Positions 26,544 to 35,875 are shown, counted from the stretch's first letter. The stretch is DNA of 64,000 bases from CAYVHB01 sp964450865 (GCA_964450865.1 CAYVHB010000018.1:1-64000), one strand, 5' to 3'. Notes: generated by a model from the sequence alone, not told the origin. Made by a program: numbers and translations.

Positions 26544-26627
26544 AACGTGGTGGCCGCAGCCGCCCGGCCCGAGTTGCAAAATATGCGTCAGCCGCCCGCG
26601 GTTCAGTCTGCAGAATCGGATAATCCG

Positions 26628-26636
26628 TGGTATAAT
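26628..26636 (+). promoter_or_regulatory. Extended -10 promoter before hemolysin III
   Basis: TGG-TATAAT, in the context CCGTGGTATAATTG that also occurs at 4415-4428. It lies 71 nt upstream of the hemolysin III start. Confidence 0.6.
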
Positions 26637-26707
26637 TGGCTCTTCCAGCATCATCCACAGCGCGACGTAATCACAATTTACAGTCTATCCGGAGGATACA
26701 TACTGAC

Positions 26708-27355
26708 ATGTCAGTCGAAAACACCATTAAACGTTATAGCCTGGCCGAGGAAATCTTCAACAGCATCACCCACGGCGTCGGCACCCTGCTGAGTCTCGCC
26801 GGACTGGTCGTGCTGATTGTCCTGGTCTGGCCGGGCGGCAGTGCCCGCAGCCTGACCAGTTTTGGCATTTATGGGGCGACCCTGGTTATCCTCTATCTGG
26901 CCTCGACGCTCTATCACAGCATTCCGAGTCCGCAAATCAAGCGCGTCCTGCGAATCCTTGATCATTCATCCATTTATCTGCTGATCGCCGGCAGTTACAC
27001 GCCGGTAACCCTGCTGGCCCTGCGGGGAATGTGGGGCTGGTCCCTGTTTGCGATCGTCTGGGCCCTGGCCCTGGCGGGTATTATTTTAAACATGATCAGC
27101 CTGGAGAAAACCAGAAAAGCGTCCGTCATCCTGTATGTCCTGATGGGCTGGCTGGTTGTCGTTGCCACCCGCCCGCTGCTCGCCGTCGCCTTGCCTGGCT
27201 TGCTGATTTGCCTGCTGGCCGGCGGGTTGTTCTATACGACCGGAATTTTGTTTTATGCCAGCAAACGGATCCCTTTTCATCATGGAATCTGGCACATTTT
27301 CGTCCTGGCCGGCAGTATCTGTCATTTCCTGGGCTTTGCCCTTTTTCTGGCCTGA
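26708..27355 (+). CDS. Hemolysin III / PAQR-family membrane protein
   Basis: 215 residues; GGAGGATACATACTGAC precedes the ATG at 26708. Seven transmembrane helices carry the family pattern: EEIFNSITHGVG, ILYLASTLYHS, RILDHSSIYLLIAGSYTP and FHHGIWHIFVLAGS, the His/Asp residues being the presumed metal site. Despite the name, the cellular role of bacterial members is unclear; membrane-lipid homeostasis is suggested. Confidence 0.92.
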   Translation: MSVENTIKRYSLAEEIFNSITHGVGTLLSLAGLVVLIVLVWPGGSARSLTSFGIYGATLVILYLASTLYHSIPSPQIKRVLRILDHSSIYLLIAGSYTPVTLLALRGMWGWSLFAIVWALALAGIILNMISLEKTRKASVILYVLMGWLVVVATRPLLAVALPGLLICLLAGGLFYTTGILFYASKRIPFHHGIWHIFVLAGSICHFLGFALFLA

Positions 27356-27486
27356 ATCTGGCCTGCCTGGCTTTTTTAATCCGGTCCGGCCCCGCGGTGA
27401 TGAGGCAAGGCAGATGCGGATCTGCTGGTATTGTACAGGTCAGATCTGGGGCCTTTCCTGCGCCGGCTCGTTTGTTTGCCGGACGT

Positions 27487-28344
27487 TTACCGGATGCATG
27501 CACTGCTGAGCAATAAACCAATCCAGGCCAGCAGAAGAAGCAACAGGGGCAAGGCCCGGCGAATCTGATGCCGCCACTGCCACCACCGCTGCAACAACAG
27601 CGTGCGCCACACCTGTGACGCTGGCGGGAGTTGCTCGCCGGGTTTTCGCTGCGCTTCCTCACTCGTTTTTTGCCGCGCCGCTTGTTCGATTGCCTGCTGT
27701 TCTGGGTCCAGGGCAACCGGATTTGTTGGAGCAGATGAGATGCCCTGGACCGTTGCTGTAAAGCGGTTGGCCGGGTCCATCGACCCCGCCAGCAACCTGC
27801 CCCGGCTGTTTATAATCAGCAAAACCGCAACCGCCAGCACTACGATTATTTGCGGGCCGAGCCGGACCAGTCCCCGGGCTGGATTGCGGAAAATGTCCGG
27901 CGTCAAGAGCCAGGCCAGGCCGAGCGGCAATGCAATAAAGACCAGCAGTGTGGCCGGCGGGCGGTAAGCATCACGCTCAATCATGATCCAGACCAGGCTG
28001 GCGGCAAATGCCAGGCAGTAAGCCACAGTCTGCAGCAGCTGCCAATTTGTACCGTCCGGCTGCAAGATAAAAGCTGCCAGGCCAAAGGCAATTGCCGTCA
28101 GGCTTTCAATCCAGGCATATCGGCTGGCAATCGGCGCCCGGCAGTAGCGACAACGCCGGCCGAGCAGCAAGTAGCTGGCGACAGGAATCAGGTCGGCTGC
28201 CGCCAGACTGTGTCCACATTGCGGACAAAAAGAGCGTCCGGCGGCTACACTGACCCCTCGCGGCAGGCGATAAATGCAGACATTGAGAAAACTGCCGATC
28301 AGCAGGCCCAGGATTGTGATCCAGATCTGATAAAACAGAACCAT
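27487..28344 (-). CDS. Prepilin-peptidase-like protein lacking catalytic Asp motifs
   Basis: 285 residues from the ATG at 28344, after GAGGTATCACGC. The N-terminal part matches the type IV prepilin peptidase N-domain (GSFLNVCIYRLPRG, CPQCGHSLAAADLIPVASYL, CRYC), with two CxxC zinc pairs. The A24 peptidase core should carry an ID...LPD motif and a GxGD motif. Here the first reads MIERDAYRPP, with Glu for the first Asp, and no GxGD is present. An acidic, Gln-rich cytoplasmic segment and a last helix follow. It may be an inactive or repurposed homologue for the nearby Tad pilus operon. Confidence 0.8.
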   Translation of the reverse strand: MVLFYQIWITILGLLIGSFLNVCIYRLPRGVSVAAGRSFCPQCGHSLAAADLIPVASYLLLGRRCRYCRAPIASRYAWIESLTAIAFGLAAFILQPDGTNWQLLQTVAYCLAFAASLVWIMIERDAYRPPATLLVFIALPLGLAWLLTPDIFRNPARGLVRLGPQIIVVLAVAVLLIINSRGRLLAGSMDPANRFTATVQGISSAPTNPVALDPEQQAIEQAARQKTSEEAQRKPGEQLPPASQVWRTLLLQRWWQWRHQIRRALPLLLLLLAWIGLLLSSACIR

Positions 28345-28615
28345 GCGTGATACCTCATACCGAGTCGATTTGAATCCGTTCCCGGGCAAACTGTTTAAAT
28401 TGCCTGATCCGATTTGACCTGCTGAATCCAGTAAATCCGGGCAACCAGTGTGCCCTGGGTAAACCTGGTGAAACCAGCGGGCTGGGCAAACGTGGGCAAC
28501 CAATAATACGACCTGAATCTATTGTAACTGAATATCTGTAAGCCAATGAATAAATTTTGCCTGCCGGGGGTGTTTCCTGGCCTGTGAGCCGCTTGCCATT
28601 TGTTGACAGTTTATC

Positions 28616-28644
28616 TTTACATTGTCGGATGGGTATGCTAAAAT
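28616..28644 (+). promoter_or_regulatory. Promoter of tig
   Basis: TTTACA (28616-28621), 17-bp spacer, TAAAAT (28639-28644). A TTGACA at 28602-28607 is too far upstream to pair with this -10. Confidence 0.7.
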
Positions 28645-28696
28645 TTTTTAGCGTTTGTAAATATGGCACAAGTGTGCCCTTTAGGAGGAATCCAGA

Positions 28697-30034
28697 ATGT
28701 CTTCTGTTATGGAAAAGAAGGAAGCCAATGTGGTTGAGCTGACCATTGAGGTCACACCCGAGGCGTTCGCCGAGGCGCTGCAGCGCTCATTCCACAAAAA
28801 TGTCAATAAATTTAATGTGCCGGGTTTCCGCAAGGGCAAGGCACCGATGAGTATCGTGACTAAATATTATGGTGAAGGCGTTCTGTACGATGACGCGATT
28901 GAGTTTGCCGCTTCTCCGGCTTACGCCGCGGCGATCGCCGAGCACGGCCTGGAGCCGGTATCCCGCCCGGATATGGACATTGTGGATATCAGCCGGACTA
29001 CGGGCCTGAAATTCACTGTCACCATCACCGTCAAGCCGGAAGTGGTCCTGGGCGATTATCTGGGTGTCGAAGCGGTCAGGCCGGTCTTCCCGGTCAGCGA
29101 CGACGATGTCGAACGCGATCTCAAGCGGGTCCAGGAACGCAACGCCCGCCTTGTGCCGGTCGAAGACCGTCCGATCGAAGACGGTGACACCGCCAATATC
29201 GACTATGAAGGTTTTCTCAACGATGAGCCCTTCGAAGGTGGCAAAGGCGCTTCCTACGATCTCAAGATCGGCTCGAAGACCTTCATTCCCGGTTTTGAAG
29301 ACCAGCTGATCGGCAAGCAGGCCGGCGACGAGTTCGACCTGCATGTGAGCTTCCCGGAAGACTACACCAGCGAAGAGCTGCGCGGCCAGGCTGTTGTTTT
29401 CAAGGTCAAGATCAATGAAGTCAAGAATCGGGAGCTGCCTGTTCTCGATGATGAGTTTGCCAAGGACGTCAGCGAATTTGACACCCTTGATGAATACCGG
29501 CAGAGCCTGCGCGCCAAACTCGAAGAGAATGCCCAGCGTCGGGCCACCGGCGAATTCGAAGAGAATGTCATCCGTGCCGTTGTTGCCAATGCCACCGTTG
29601 ATATCCCCCATGTCATGATTGATACCGAAGTCGATCATATGCTCGATGAGCAGCGCCAGCAGATGAAATACCAGGGCATTGAGCTTGAGCAGTATCTCCA
29701 GTACATCGGCCAGTCGATTGATACCTTCAAGGGCCAGTTGCATGAACCGGCTGAAGCCCGCGTCAAGACCAACCTGGTACTTGAGGCCATTGCCAGGAAA
29801 GAAGCCATCGAAGCCAGCCCCGAGGAAATCGACGCCGAGATCGAGCGCCTGGCCAAGATGTACAACATGAAAGCTGACGATCTGCGCAGCCGCCTGATCG
29901 GCATGGAGAATAACTTCGTCCAGGAGACCGTCGTGCGCAACAAGCTGGTCGCCATGCTCAGCGAAAAAGCTATCCCGGTTGCCCCGCCCCTTGAAGCGGA
30001 TATCCCGGCCCCGGAAGCTGATACCGAGGCCTGA
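28697..30034 (+). CDS. tig: Trigger factor
   Basis: 445 residues; AGGAGGAATCCAGA precedes the ATG. The N-terminal ribosome-binding domain contains the signature VPGFRKGKAP. The FKBP-like prolyl isomerase domain spans about 160-250 (DGDTANIDYEGFLNDEPFEG, FIPGFEDQLIGKQAGDEF). The C-terminal helical chaperone arms follow. It binds nascent chains at the ribosomal exit. It precedes clpP and clpX as in many bacteria, but a 223-nt gap with separate control signals suggests clpPX can be expressed independently. Confidence 0.97.
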   Translation: MSSVMEKKEANVVELTIEVTPEAFAEALQRSFHKNVNKFNVPGFRKGKAPMSIVTKYYGEGVLYDDAIEFAASPAYAAAIAEHGLEPVSRPDMDIVDISRTTGLKFTVTITVKPEVVLGDYLGVEAVRPVFPVSDDDVERDLKRVQERNARLVPVEDRPIEDGDTANIDYEGFLNDEPFEGGKGASYDLKIGSKTFIPGFEDQLIGKQAGDEFDLHVSFPEDYTSEELRGQAVVFKVKINEVKNRELPVLDDEFAKDVSEFDTLDEYRQSLRAKLEENAQRRATGEFEENVIRAVVANATVDIPHVMIDTEVDHMLDEQRQQMKYQGIELEQYLQYIGQSIDTFKGQLHEPAEARVKTNLVLEAIARKEAIEASPEEIDAEIERLAKMYNMKADDLRSRLIGMENNFVQETVVRNKLVAMLSEKAIPVAPPLEADIPAPEADTEA

Positions 30035-30132
30035 CCCGGTTCCGCTGCCAGCTGATCGGCTCCCGATGCTGGCTGCCAGCCCTGGTGCAGCATTTGGTAA
30101 CACAGCTATCAGCAAATGAAGCTGCTTAATTA

Positions 30133-30201
30133 TATAATAATAGTCGGTTAAAACAGCCGGTATTATTGCCGGCCGATCATAACCAGTCAAAAATAGTCAG
30201 C
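30133..30201 (+). promoter_or_regulatory. clpP promoter region with CtsR-like box
   Basis: TATAAT at 30133-30138 without a good -35. At 30185-30201 AGTCAAA-AAT-AGTCAGC matches the CtsR heptamer repeat (RGTCAAA-NAN-RGTCAAA) at 12 of 14 heptamer positions. A short GC hairpin (GCCGG/CCGGC, around 30156-30173) lies between. CtsR control of clpP is common in Gram-positive bacteria; the ctsR gene is not in this window. Confidence 0.55.
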
Positions 30202-30257
30202 TGAAGATGCCTTCAAAGGATGGTTTCCCTGCTGACTTGTGAAAGGAGACTTGCAAA

Positions 30258-30842
30258 ATGAGTCTTGTACCGATCGTTGTTGAACAAACCAATCGCGGGG
30301 AACGTTCGTATGATATTTTTTCCCGCCTGCTCAAAGAGCGCATCATCATTTTGAGTGATGAGGTGAATTCTGTCACCGCCAGCCTGGTCACGGCCCAGCT
30401 GCTGTTCCTGGAAGCCGAGGACCCGGACAAAGATATTCAGCTTTACATCAACAGCCCGGGCGGTGAAGTAACTTCCGGCCTGATGATTTATGACACCATG
30501 CAGTACATCAAGGCCGATGTCCAGACGATCTGTATGGGTATGGCAGCCAGCATGGGTGCTTTCCTGCTCGCAGCCGGTGCGCCGGGCAAGCGCTTCGCGC
30601 TGCCGAATGCCGAGATCATGATCCATCAGCCATCGGGCGGCGCCCAGGGCCAGGCCACGGATATCCGGATTGCCGCCGAGCATATTCTCAAATTGAAAGC
30701 GCGGCTGAACAAGATACTGGCCGAGCGCTGCAAGCAGCCGATCGACAAAATTGCCGCCGATACGGAGCGCGACAACTGGATGACCGCTGAAGATGCGCTG
30801 GCGTATGGCCTGATCGATCACATTATGGAGAAGAGGGCCTGA
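30258..30842 (+). CDS. clpP: ATP-dependent Clp protease proteolytic subunit
   Basis: 194 residues; GGAGACTTGCAAA precedes the ATG. The catalytic triad is Ser98 (CMGMAASMGA), His123 (MIHQPSGGAQGQATD) and Asp172 (DTERDNWM). It forms the barrel that degrades proteins fed by ClpX, encoded 3 nt downstream. It lacks a long propeptide, as in typical Bacillota ClpP. Confidence 0.98.
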   Translation: MSLVPIVVEQTNRGERSYDIFSRLLKERIIILSDEVNSVTASLVTAQLLFLEAEDPDKDIQLYINSPGGEVTSGLMIYDTMQYIKADVQTICMGMAASMGAFLLAAGAPGKRFALPNAEIMIHQPSGGAQGQATDIRIAAEHILKLKARLNKILAERCKQPIDKIAADTERDNWMTAEDALAYGLIDHIMEKRA

Positions 30843-30845
30843 TTC

Positions 30846-32177
30846 ATGGACAATAGCGGGAACGGCAACAAAGGCAAAGGCGGCCAGGGCAGCCGCAATA
30901 CTGGCAAACGGACGGGTGGCAGCGGTGATGAGAAGTATCCGCCGATTGCCTGCTCGTTCTGTGGCAAATCGGAAGGCCAGGTCAGCCGCCTGATCGCCGG
31001 ACCTGGGGTTTTTATCTGCAATGAATGCGTCAGTCTGTGTGAAGACATCCTCAGCGAGGAGCAGCCGCTGCCCAATCGGGAAATCTCGCTGCCGGCTATT
31101 GCCGAGATGATGTCGCCGGCCCGGATCAAGGAAGCGCTCGACCAGTATGTCATTGGCCAGGACCGGGCTAAAAAAGCACTGGCTGTATCGGTTTACAACC
31201 ATTACAAGCGGGTATTTGCCGGACGTTCTGATGTCAAGGACGATGTCGAGCTGTCGAAAAGCAATATCCTGCTGATTGGCCCGACCGGCAGCGGCAAGAC
31301 CTTGCTGGCCCAGACGCTGGCCCGGGTGCTCGATGTGCCGTTCGCGATTGCCGATGCCACGGCCCTGACCGAGGCCGGTTACGTGGGCGAGGATGTCGAG
31401 AATATCCTGCTCAAGCTCATTCAGAATGCCGACTTTGACATTGAGCGGGCCCAGCGCGGGATCATTTACATTGATGAAATCGACAAGATCGCCCGCAAGT
31501 CCGACAATCCGTCCATTACGCGGGATGTCAGCGGCGAGGGTGTCCAGCAGGCCTTGCTGAAGATCCTGGAAAGTACCGTGGCCAATGTGCCGCCCCAGGG
31601 TGGCCGCAAGCATCCGCACCAGGAATTCATCCAGATTGACACCACCAACATCCTGTTTATCTGTGGTGGTGCATTCGATGGCCTGGAAAAGATCATCCAG
31701 AATCGGATCGGCAAGAAGTCGATCGGCTTCGGGGCGACCGTGGAAAGCCGCAAGGAGAAAGACGTCGGCGAGCTGCTGGCGCAGATCATGCCCCAGGACT
31801 TGCTGAAATTCGGCCTGATACCTGAGTTCATCGGCCGTATTCCGGTGATTGTATCACTGGAAGGTCTCAACGAGGACGCCCTGGTCCGCATCCTGCAGGA
31901 GCCGCGCAATGCCCTGATCAAGCAGTATAAGAAACTGTTCGACTTTGACGGCGTGGAACTGAGTTTCGAGCCGGAAGCTGTCCGCGAGATTGCGGCCCAG
32001 GCCCTGGCCCGCAATACCGGCGCCCGTGGCCTGCGGGCGATACTCGAGGAGATCATGCTGGACATCATGTTTGATATACCCTCGCGCAATGATGTCCGGC
32101 GCTGTATCGTGACCAGAGCCAGTGTGATTGACAAACAGCCGCCGGATGTCATCCTGAAAGCTGAGAAATCGGCCTGA
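30846..32177 (+). CDS. clpX: ClpX unfoldase
   Basis: 443 residues. The zinc-binding domain has Cys36, Cys39, Cys58 and Cys61. The AAA+ domain has Walker A GPTGSGKT (145-152), Walker B with IIYIDEIDKIARK, and the C-terminal helical domain. It unfolds tagged proteins and passes them to ClpP through an IGF-type loop. The N-terminal 25 residues are Gly/Asn/Lys-rich and longer than usual. A strong terminator lies 210 nt after the stop. Confidence 0.98.
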   Translation: MDNSGNGNKGKGGQGSRNTGKRTGGSGDEKYPPIACSFCGKSEGQVSRLIAGPGVFICNECVSLCEDILSEEQPLPNREISLPAIAEMMSPARIKEALDQYVIGQDRAKKALAVSVYNHYKRVFAGRSDVKDDVELSKSNILLIGPTGSGKTLLAQTLARVLDVPFAIADATALTEAGYVGEDVENILLKLIQNADFDIERAQRGIIYIDEIDKIARKSDNPSITRDVSGEGVQQALLKILESTVANVPPQGGRKHPHQEFIQIDTTNILFICGGAFDGLEKIIQNRIGKKSIGFGATVESRKEKDVGELLAQIMPQDLLKFGLIPEFIGRIPVIVSLEGLNEDALVRILQEPRNALIKQYKKLFDFDGVELSFEPEAVREIAAQALARNTGARGLRAILEEIMLDIMFDIPSRNDVRRCIVTRASVIDKQPPDVILKAEKSA

Positions 32178-32388
32178 AGATCGCGAGGCAAGCAGCCCGG
32201 GACGGGCAGCTTGCGGCAATCGGCCGGGTATAACCGGGCTGTCCGGCGGAAAATCCGGCCCGGACAAGGGCTTGCCGCAAATCCGCGTCCGATGTGTCGG
32301 ATTTCGAGATCCGCAAACGGCTGAAAACACGGCATCCGCCGCACCAATGCCCTGAAAATTGTCGAATAATGTCGAATTTTGCCAGACG

Positions 32389-32417
32389 AAGGACCCCCGC
32401 AAGAGGGTCCTTTTTTT
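32389..32417 (+). terminator. Rho-independent terminator after clpX
   Basis: AAGGACCC/GGGTCCTT stem (32389-32396, 32405-32412) with an 8-nt loop and a run of seven T. It lies in the 364-nt gap (32178-32541) between clpX and the Tad operon, which otherwise shows no gene. Confidence 0.92.
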
Positions 32418-32541
32418 GTATGCTTACGGCAGTGAATCGACCCCGCATCCGTCCTGGTCAAGGTCCGGATCACTGCCCTGTTGATTGCCCGATCCGATGC
32501 CTTGAACCGGCCAGGCCAACCCACGAAAGGTAGCAGATCCG

Positions 32542-34638
32542 ATGGATCCAGTCACAATTGCCAGCCACACAGCCACTTCACGGGAAGTGGTCAAGCCCAT
32601 TGCCCAATTTGTCTCTCCTGAGGCTGTTCTGATTCTCCAGCAGATCCGCCATCCAGCCTTGCCCTGGTTGCGCGAGATCCGCAACGTGGCCATGGATGGC
32701 CAGCCACCGATACCCTGCTTTATCTTTTCCTACCTGCCGGGAACTAGCCTGGACCGCCTGTCAGCGCAGGAACGCAGCAACTGGCTGCTGCCCGACAAGG
32801 TCCGTTACATGGCAAGGCTGGCCCGGACTGTCGCATTCCTGCATCAGCAGGGTGAGCGCAGCTTATTACACCTGGATATTAAACCGGCTAATCTCCTGCT
32901 CAGTCCCAGTCAGCAGCCGGCGCTGATCGATTTTGGCTCAGCTCGTCTCTATCCGGCAATAGCCGGTTCCTCCAGCCAGGAAATCGGCGATCCGAACGAA
33001 AAATACGCCTGTACACCGGCTTATGCGGCGCCGGAGCTGCTAGCCGGCCAGCCCTGCCCGGCATCGGATATTTACGCGCTGGGCCTGACACTGCTGGCTC
33101 TGGTGACTGATCGTGAACCGCAGGCTGGTCAGCCGGCAGCCCTGGCCGCACAGCTGGCTGAGCTGCCGGCCGCATTGGCCCGGATCATCAACCGTTGCCT
33201 GCAGAGCCAGCCTGACAAACGATATCCGCTGGCCGCTGAGCTGGCTGCCGCCCTTGAGGAAGCCGCCCAGCAAATGCTCCATGGGTTTGTTCTGCCTGAA
33301 AATCAGCAGCCACCGCGGCTAAGTGCCCAAAGCCCGTTATGTTCTCCATCCAGTGGCGTGATGGGCCAGCTCTTGACGACTCAGCCTGAAACGATCGCGG
33401 CACTGCCTGATCCAGCAAGCCCGTCCGGTCCAGACAGACCGTTCGCCGTGCCTGATCCTGTTGATCCGCCCGGGCTGTACCCCAAGCCTGATTCACTGGA
33501 TTTACCGGACTGGCCCGTTTCATCCCAGCGCCTCGAAAAGACGCAAACGGCAGAAGGGCCGGCAGTACCGCCGCGTGAACAGCCCGCCAAACCATCCTCG
33601 CGTGAAAGGCTGACCGCTCCACCGTTGCGTAAACAGCCACAAACAGCAGAAAGAACGGCGTCGCCACCGTGCGGACAGCCAACCGAATCCAGGCTGCATG
33701 AGCAACGGACAGGATCATCGTCACCGGTACCCCGATCCGTGAAACCGGCCGGGCATCATCCGGAACCGGCGCAGGATAATTCCGCTGACACCAGACAGGC
33801 TGCCACGGCCCGGATCATCTGCATCTGGGATGGCAGTGAATTCGGATGTGAACTGGCTGTTATGCTGAGTCAACAGCATGGGCGCATCCTGGTGGTGGAT
33901 GCTGACTTGCTTAATCCGCGCGCTGATCTTCTGCTGGGGCAGCGCAGCCGCACGCGTTCACTGCTGCCAGCTACGCGTCCGGCCAGCCTGGACCAGGCTT
34001 TTGCCGATCAGCTGCGCGGCGTCCTGACCGCCAGCCGGTTGCGTGACCTGACACAGTGGACCCTGGTTGATGGGGTTGAGATACTGGTATCCGGCACCAG
34101 CCTGGATCAGTATGAACATCTCTCATCAGAGAGTCTCTACCATGTACTGCGAACCGCAAGCCTGGCCTATGACCTGATCGTCCTGCTTTGCAGCCGTTTC
34201 GTGTACGACGCATTTACCTGCCTGGGGCTGATGCTGGCTGACCAGGTGATCATTCCCCTGTCCGGCCATGCCGCGGATTTTCGTGAATTCAACCGCTATA
34301 TTGATTTTCTGGCCCTGCGGCGCCAGATTGACCGCCAGCGCCTGCATTTTGTGGCCTTTGCATACAATGTTGAATCGGACCTCAGCTGGGGGACCATGGA
34401 TGAGCTGTGCAGTGGCCGCCTGGCTGGCTGCATCAGTGCAACCAGCGCCCGTCAGCGCCTGCGCGGGGCGGCCCGGCCTTATGCCACCGCAATCAATCGG
34501 CGCAACCAGAAAGAATACACGGCCCTGCTGATTCGCCTGGGCCGCCTGCCAGACAAGGAGCCTGCCCATGCCGCTAATCACATCCCACGCTATCTTCGCC
34601 GAAAAGTACGCCGCTTATCGAGTCAGCCCGCCCGCTGA
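32542..34638 (+). CDS. Kinase-like domain fused to a TadZ/CpaE-like ATPase fold
   Basis: 698 residues. Residues 4-240 match a Ser/Thr protein kinase from strand beta2 onward: Lys18, Glu27, HLDIKPANLL (Asp112, Asn117), DFG at 130-132, APE at 163-165 and Asp176. The beta1 strand and glycine loop are missing; no start codon lies between the ATG and the upstream in-frame stop. Residues 245-425 are a Pro/Ser/Gln-rich linker. Residues 425-640 resemble TadZ/CpaE (LVVDADLLNPRADLLLG), but the P-loop position reads WDGSEFGCELA without the Lys. TadZ normally positions the Tad machine. First gene of the Tad operon; the last 71 nt overlap cpaF. Confidence 0.8.
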   Translation: MDPVTIASHTATSREVVKPIAQFVSPEAVLILQQIRHPALPWLREIRNVAMDGQPPIPCFIFSYLPGTSLDRLSAQERSNWLLPDKVRYMARLARTVAFLHQQGERSLLHLDIKPANLLLSPSQQPALIDFGSARLYPAIAGSSSQEIGDPNEKYACTPAYAAPELLAGQPCPASDIYALGLTLLALVTDREPQAGQPAALAAQLAELPAALARIINRCLQSQPDKRYPLAAELAAALEEAAQQMLHGFVLPENQQPPRLSAQSPLCSPSSGVMGQLLTTQPETIAALPDPASPSGPDRPFAVPDPVDPPGLYPKPDSLDLPDWPVSSQRLEKTQTAEGPAVPPREQPAKPSSRERLTAPPLRKQPQTAERTASPPCGQPTESRLHEQRTGSSSPVPRSVKPAGHHPEPAQDNSADTRQAATARIICIWDGSEFGCELAVMLSQQHGRILVVDADLLNPRADLLLGQRSRTRSLLPATRPASLDQAFADQLRGVLTASRLRDLTQWTLVDGVEILVSGTSLDQYEHLSSESLYHVLRTASLAYDLIVLLCSRFVYDAFTCLGLMLADQVIIPLSGHAADFREFNRYIDFLALRRQIDRQRLHFVAFAYNVESDLSWGTMDELCSGRLAGCISATSARQRLRGAARPYATAINRRNQKEYTALLIRLGRLPDKEPAHAANHIPRYLRRKVRRLSSQPAR

Positions 34639-35875
34639 GCGGCATCGGCCGGTCATGCCGGTTGTCATGGCACCGCCCAGCCTGATGGACCTGGTTGCCC
34701 TGGTCTGCAGCAAGATTCTCGCGACTGACCCAGGACTGGTCGCTGATGTAGCGGCCGGCCGGGTCGAGCGGCCGGTACTGGAAGCCATGATCCAGAAGAC
34801 AGCTGACCAGGAGAGCCTGCGGGCCGGTTTCTTTGCTGCTGATCTGCAGCAGCAGGCCATGGATTTCCTGTTCGGTTACGGTCCTTTGCAGGAATGGGTG
34901 GAGGATGACGCTGTCACTGATATTGACGGCACCGGTCCGCAGGAATTCACGATCAAAAAGAATGGCCGGCGGGAGCCGATTGAAGTCAGCTTTGGCCAGA
35001 GCCGTACATATGACACATTCTGCCGGCTGCTGATTATTCGCCAGGGCGGTGTCATCAATGAAAATGACAGCCATTGCCGTGTCACCGATGAGCGGTTTCA
35101 TCTGCGGATCAATGTCACCGTGCCGCCCCGCAGTGTGACCGGGCCGACCGTCTGTATCCGCAAACATCGCCGCCAGGCCTGGCTATTGCCGGAACTGGCC
35201 AGCCTGGGCATGTTTCCGCCGGATGTGGCAGGTTTGCTGACCGCACTCAGCCAGAGTGATCAGTCGATCCTGATCTGCGGCAAGGGTGCCTCGGGGAAGA
35301 CAACGCTGTTGCGGGCCATCATCCAGGCGATGCCCCGTCTGGAACGGGTGCTGATTGCCGAAAGTGACAGTGAAATTTATCCGGAGAAACCCTACTGTCT
35401 GATCCAGCGGATCAAGCGCCGGCACGAAGGTGGCCGGCCGGTTACCTTGCGGGATCTGGTGGCTGACGGCCTGACCATGTCCCTGGATACATACTGCATC
35501 GGCGAAATCGTCGGCGAAGAGGCCATGGAATTTATCCGTGCCGCCTTTTCCGGTCACCGCTGCCTGGCTACCACCCATGCAGAAAGTGCCGGTGATGCCC
35601 TGGACCGCCTGCTGTCCCTGGCCCGCCCGGCCGGCAGCGGCGACAGCGAACGGAGCCTGAAGAAAATGCTGGCCAGCGGGATCGACTATATCATCTACCT
35701 GAAGAACTTCCGGATCGTTGAACTGCTGCAGGTCGGCCGTTATCTGGAAGGGGAGGACCGCTATGAAATGGCTCGAATTTGGCCGCCAGAATCGCCAGCG
35801 CCTGGAAACGCTGCAATTGACAAGCCTGCTGTGCCGCTGGTGCCAGGTCCGGGAGAATCTGCTCTACGCCTTTGA
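34568..35875 (+). CDS. cpaF: Tad secretion ATPase (CpaF/TadA)
   Basis: 435 residues; AAGGAGCCTGCCC precedes the ATG. This is a type II/IV secretion hexameric ATPase: an N-terminal domain with FGYGPLQEWVEDDAVTDI, Walker A ICGKGASGKTTLLR, and Walker B region YCIGEIVGEEAMEF (Glu-Ile-Val-Gly-Glu replaces the common GEVRGEE). It powers pilin assembly. The last 35 residues beyond RYLEGEDRYEMARIW lie in the 113-nt overlap with tadB and are probably a read-on tail from a lost stop codon. Confidence 0.93.
   Translation: MPLITSHAIFAEKYAAYRVSPPAERHRPVMPVVMAPPSLMDLVALVCSKILATDPGLVADVAAGRVERPVLEAMIQKTADQESLRAGFFAADLQQQAMDFLFGYGPLQEWVEDDAVTDIDGTGPQEFTIKKNGRREPIEVSFGQSRTYDTFCRLLIIRQGGVINENDSHCRVTDERFHLRINVTVPPRSVTGPTVCIRKHRRQAWLLPELASLGMFPPDVAGLLTALSQSDQSILICGKGASGKTTLLRAIIQAMPRLERVLIAESDSEIYPEKPYCLIQRIKRRHEGGRPVTLRDLVADGLTMSLDTYCIGEIVGEEAMEFIRAAFSGHRCLATTHAESAGDALDRLLSLARPAGSGDSERSLKKMLASGIDYIIYLKNFRIVELLQVGRYLEGEDRYEMARIWPPESPAPGNAAIDKPAVPLVPGPGESALRL

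Noticed and set aside
28787..30190. 467-codon minus-strand frame across tig
   Set aside because: Antisense to an intact trigger factor; an effect of GC-rich codon use.
30213..31619. 468-codon minus-strand frame across clpP and clpX
   Set aside because: Antisense to two intact, conserved genes.
32294..32533. Frame upstream of the kinase-like gene as the missing N-lobe
   Set aside because: No glycine-loop pattern in any of the three plus-strand frames of 32420-32541.
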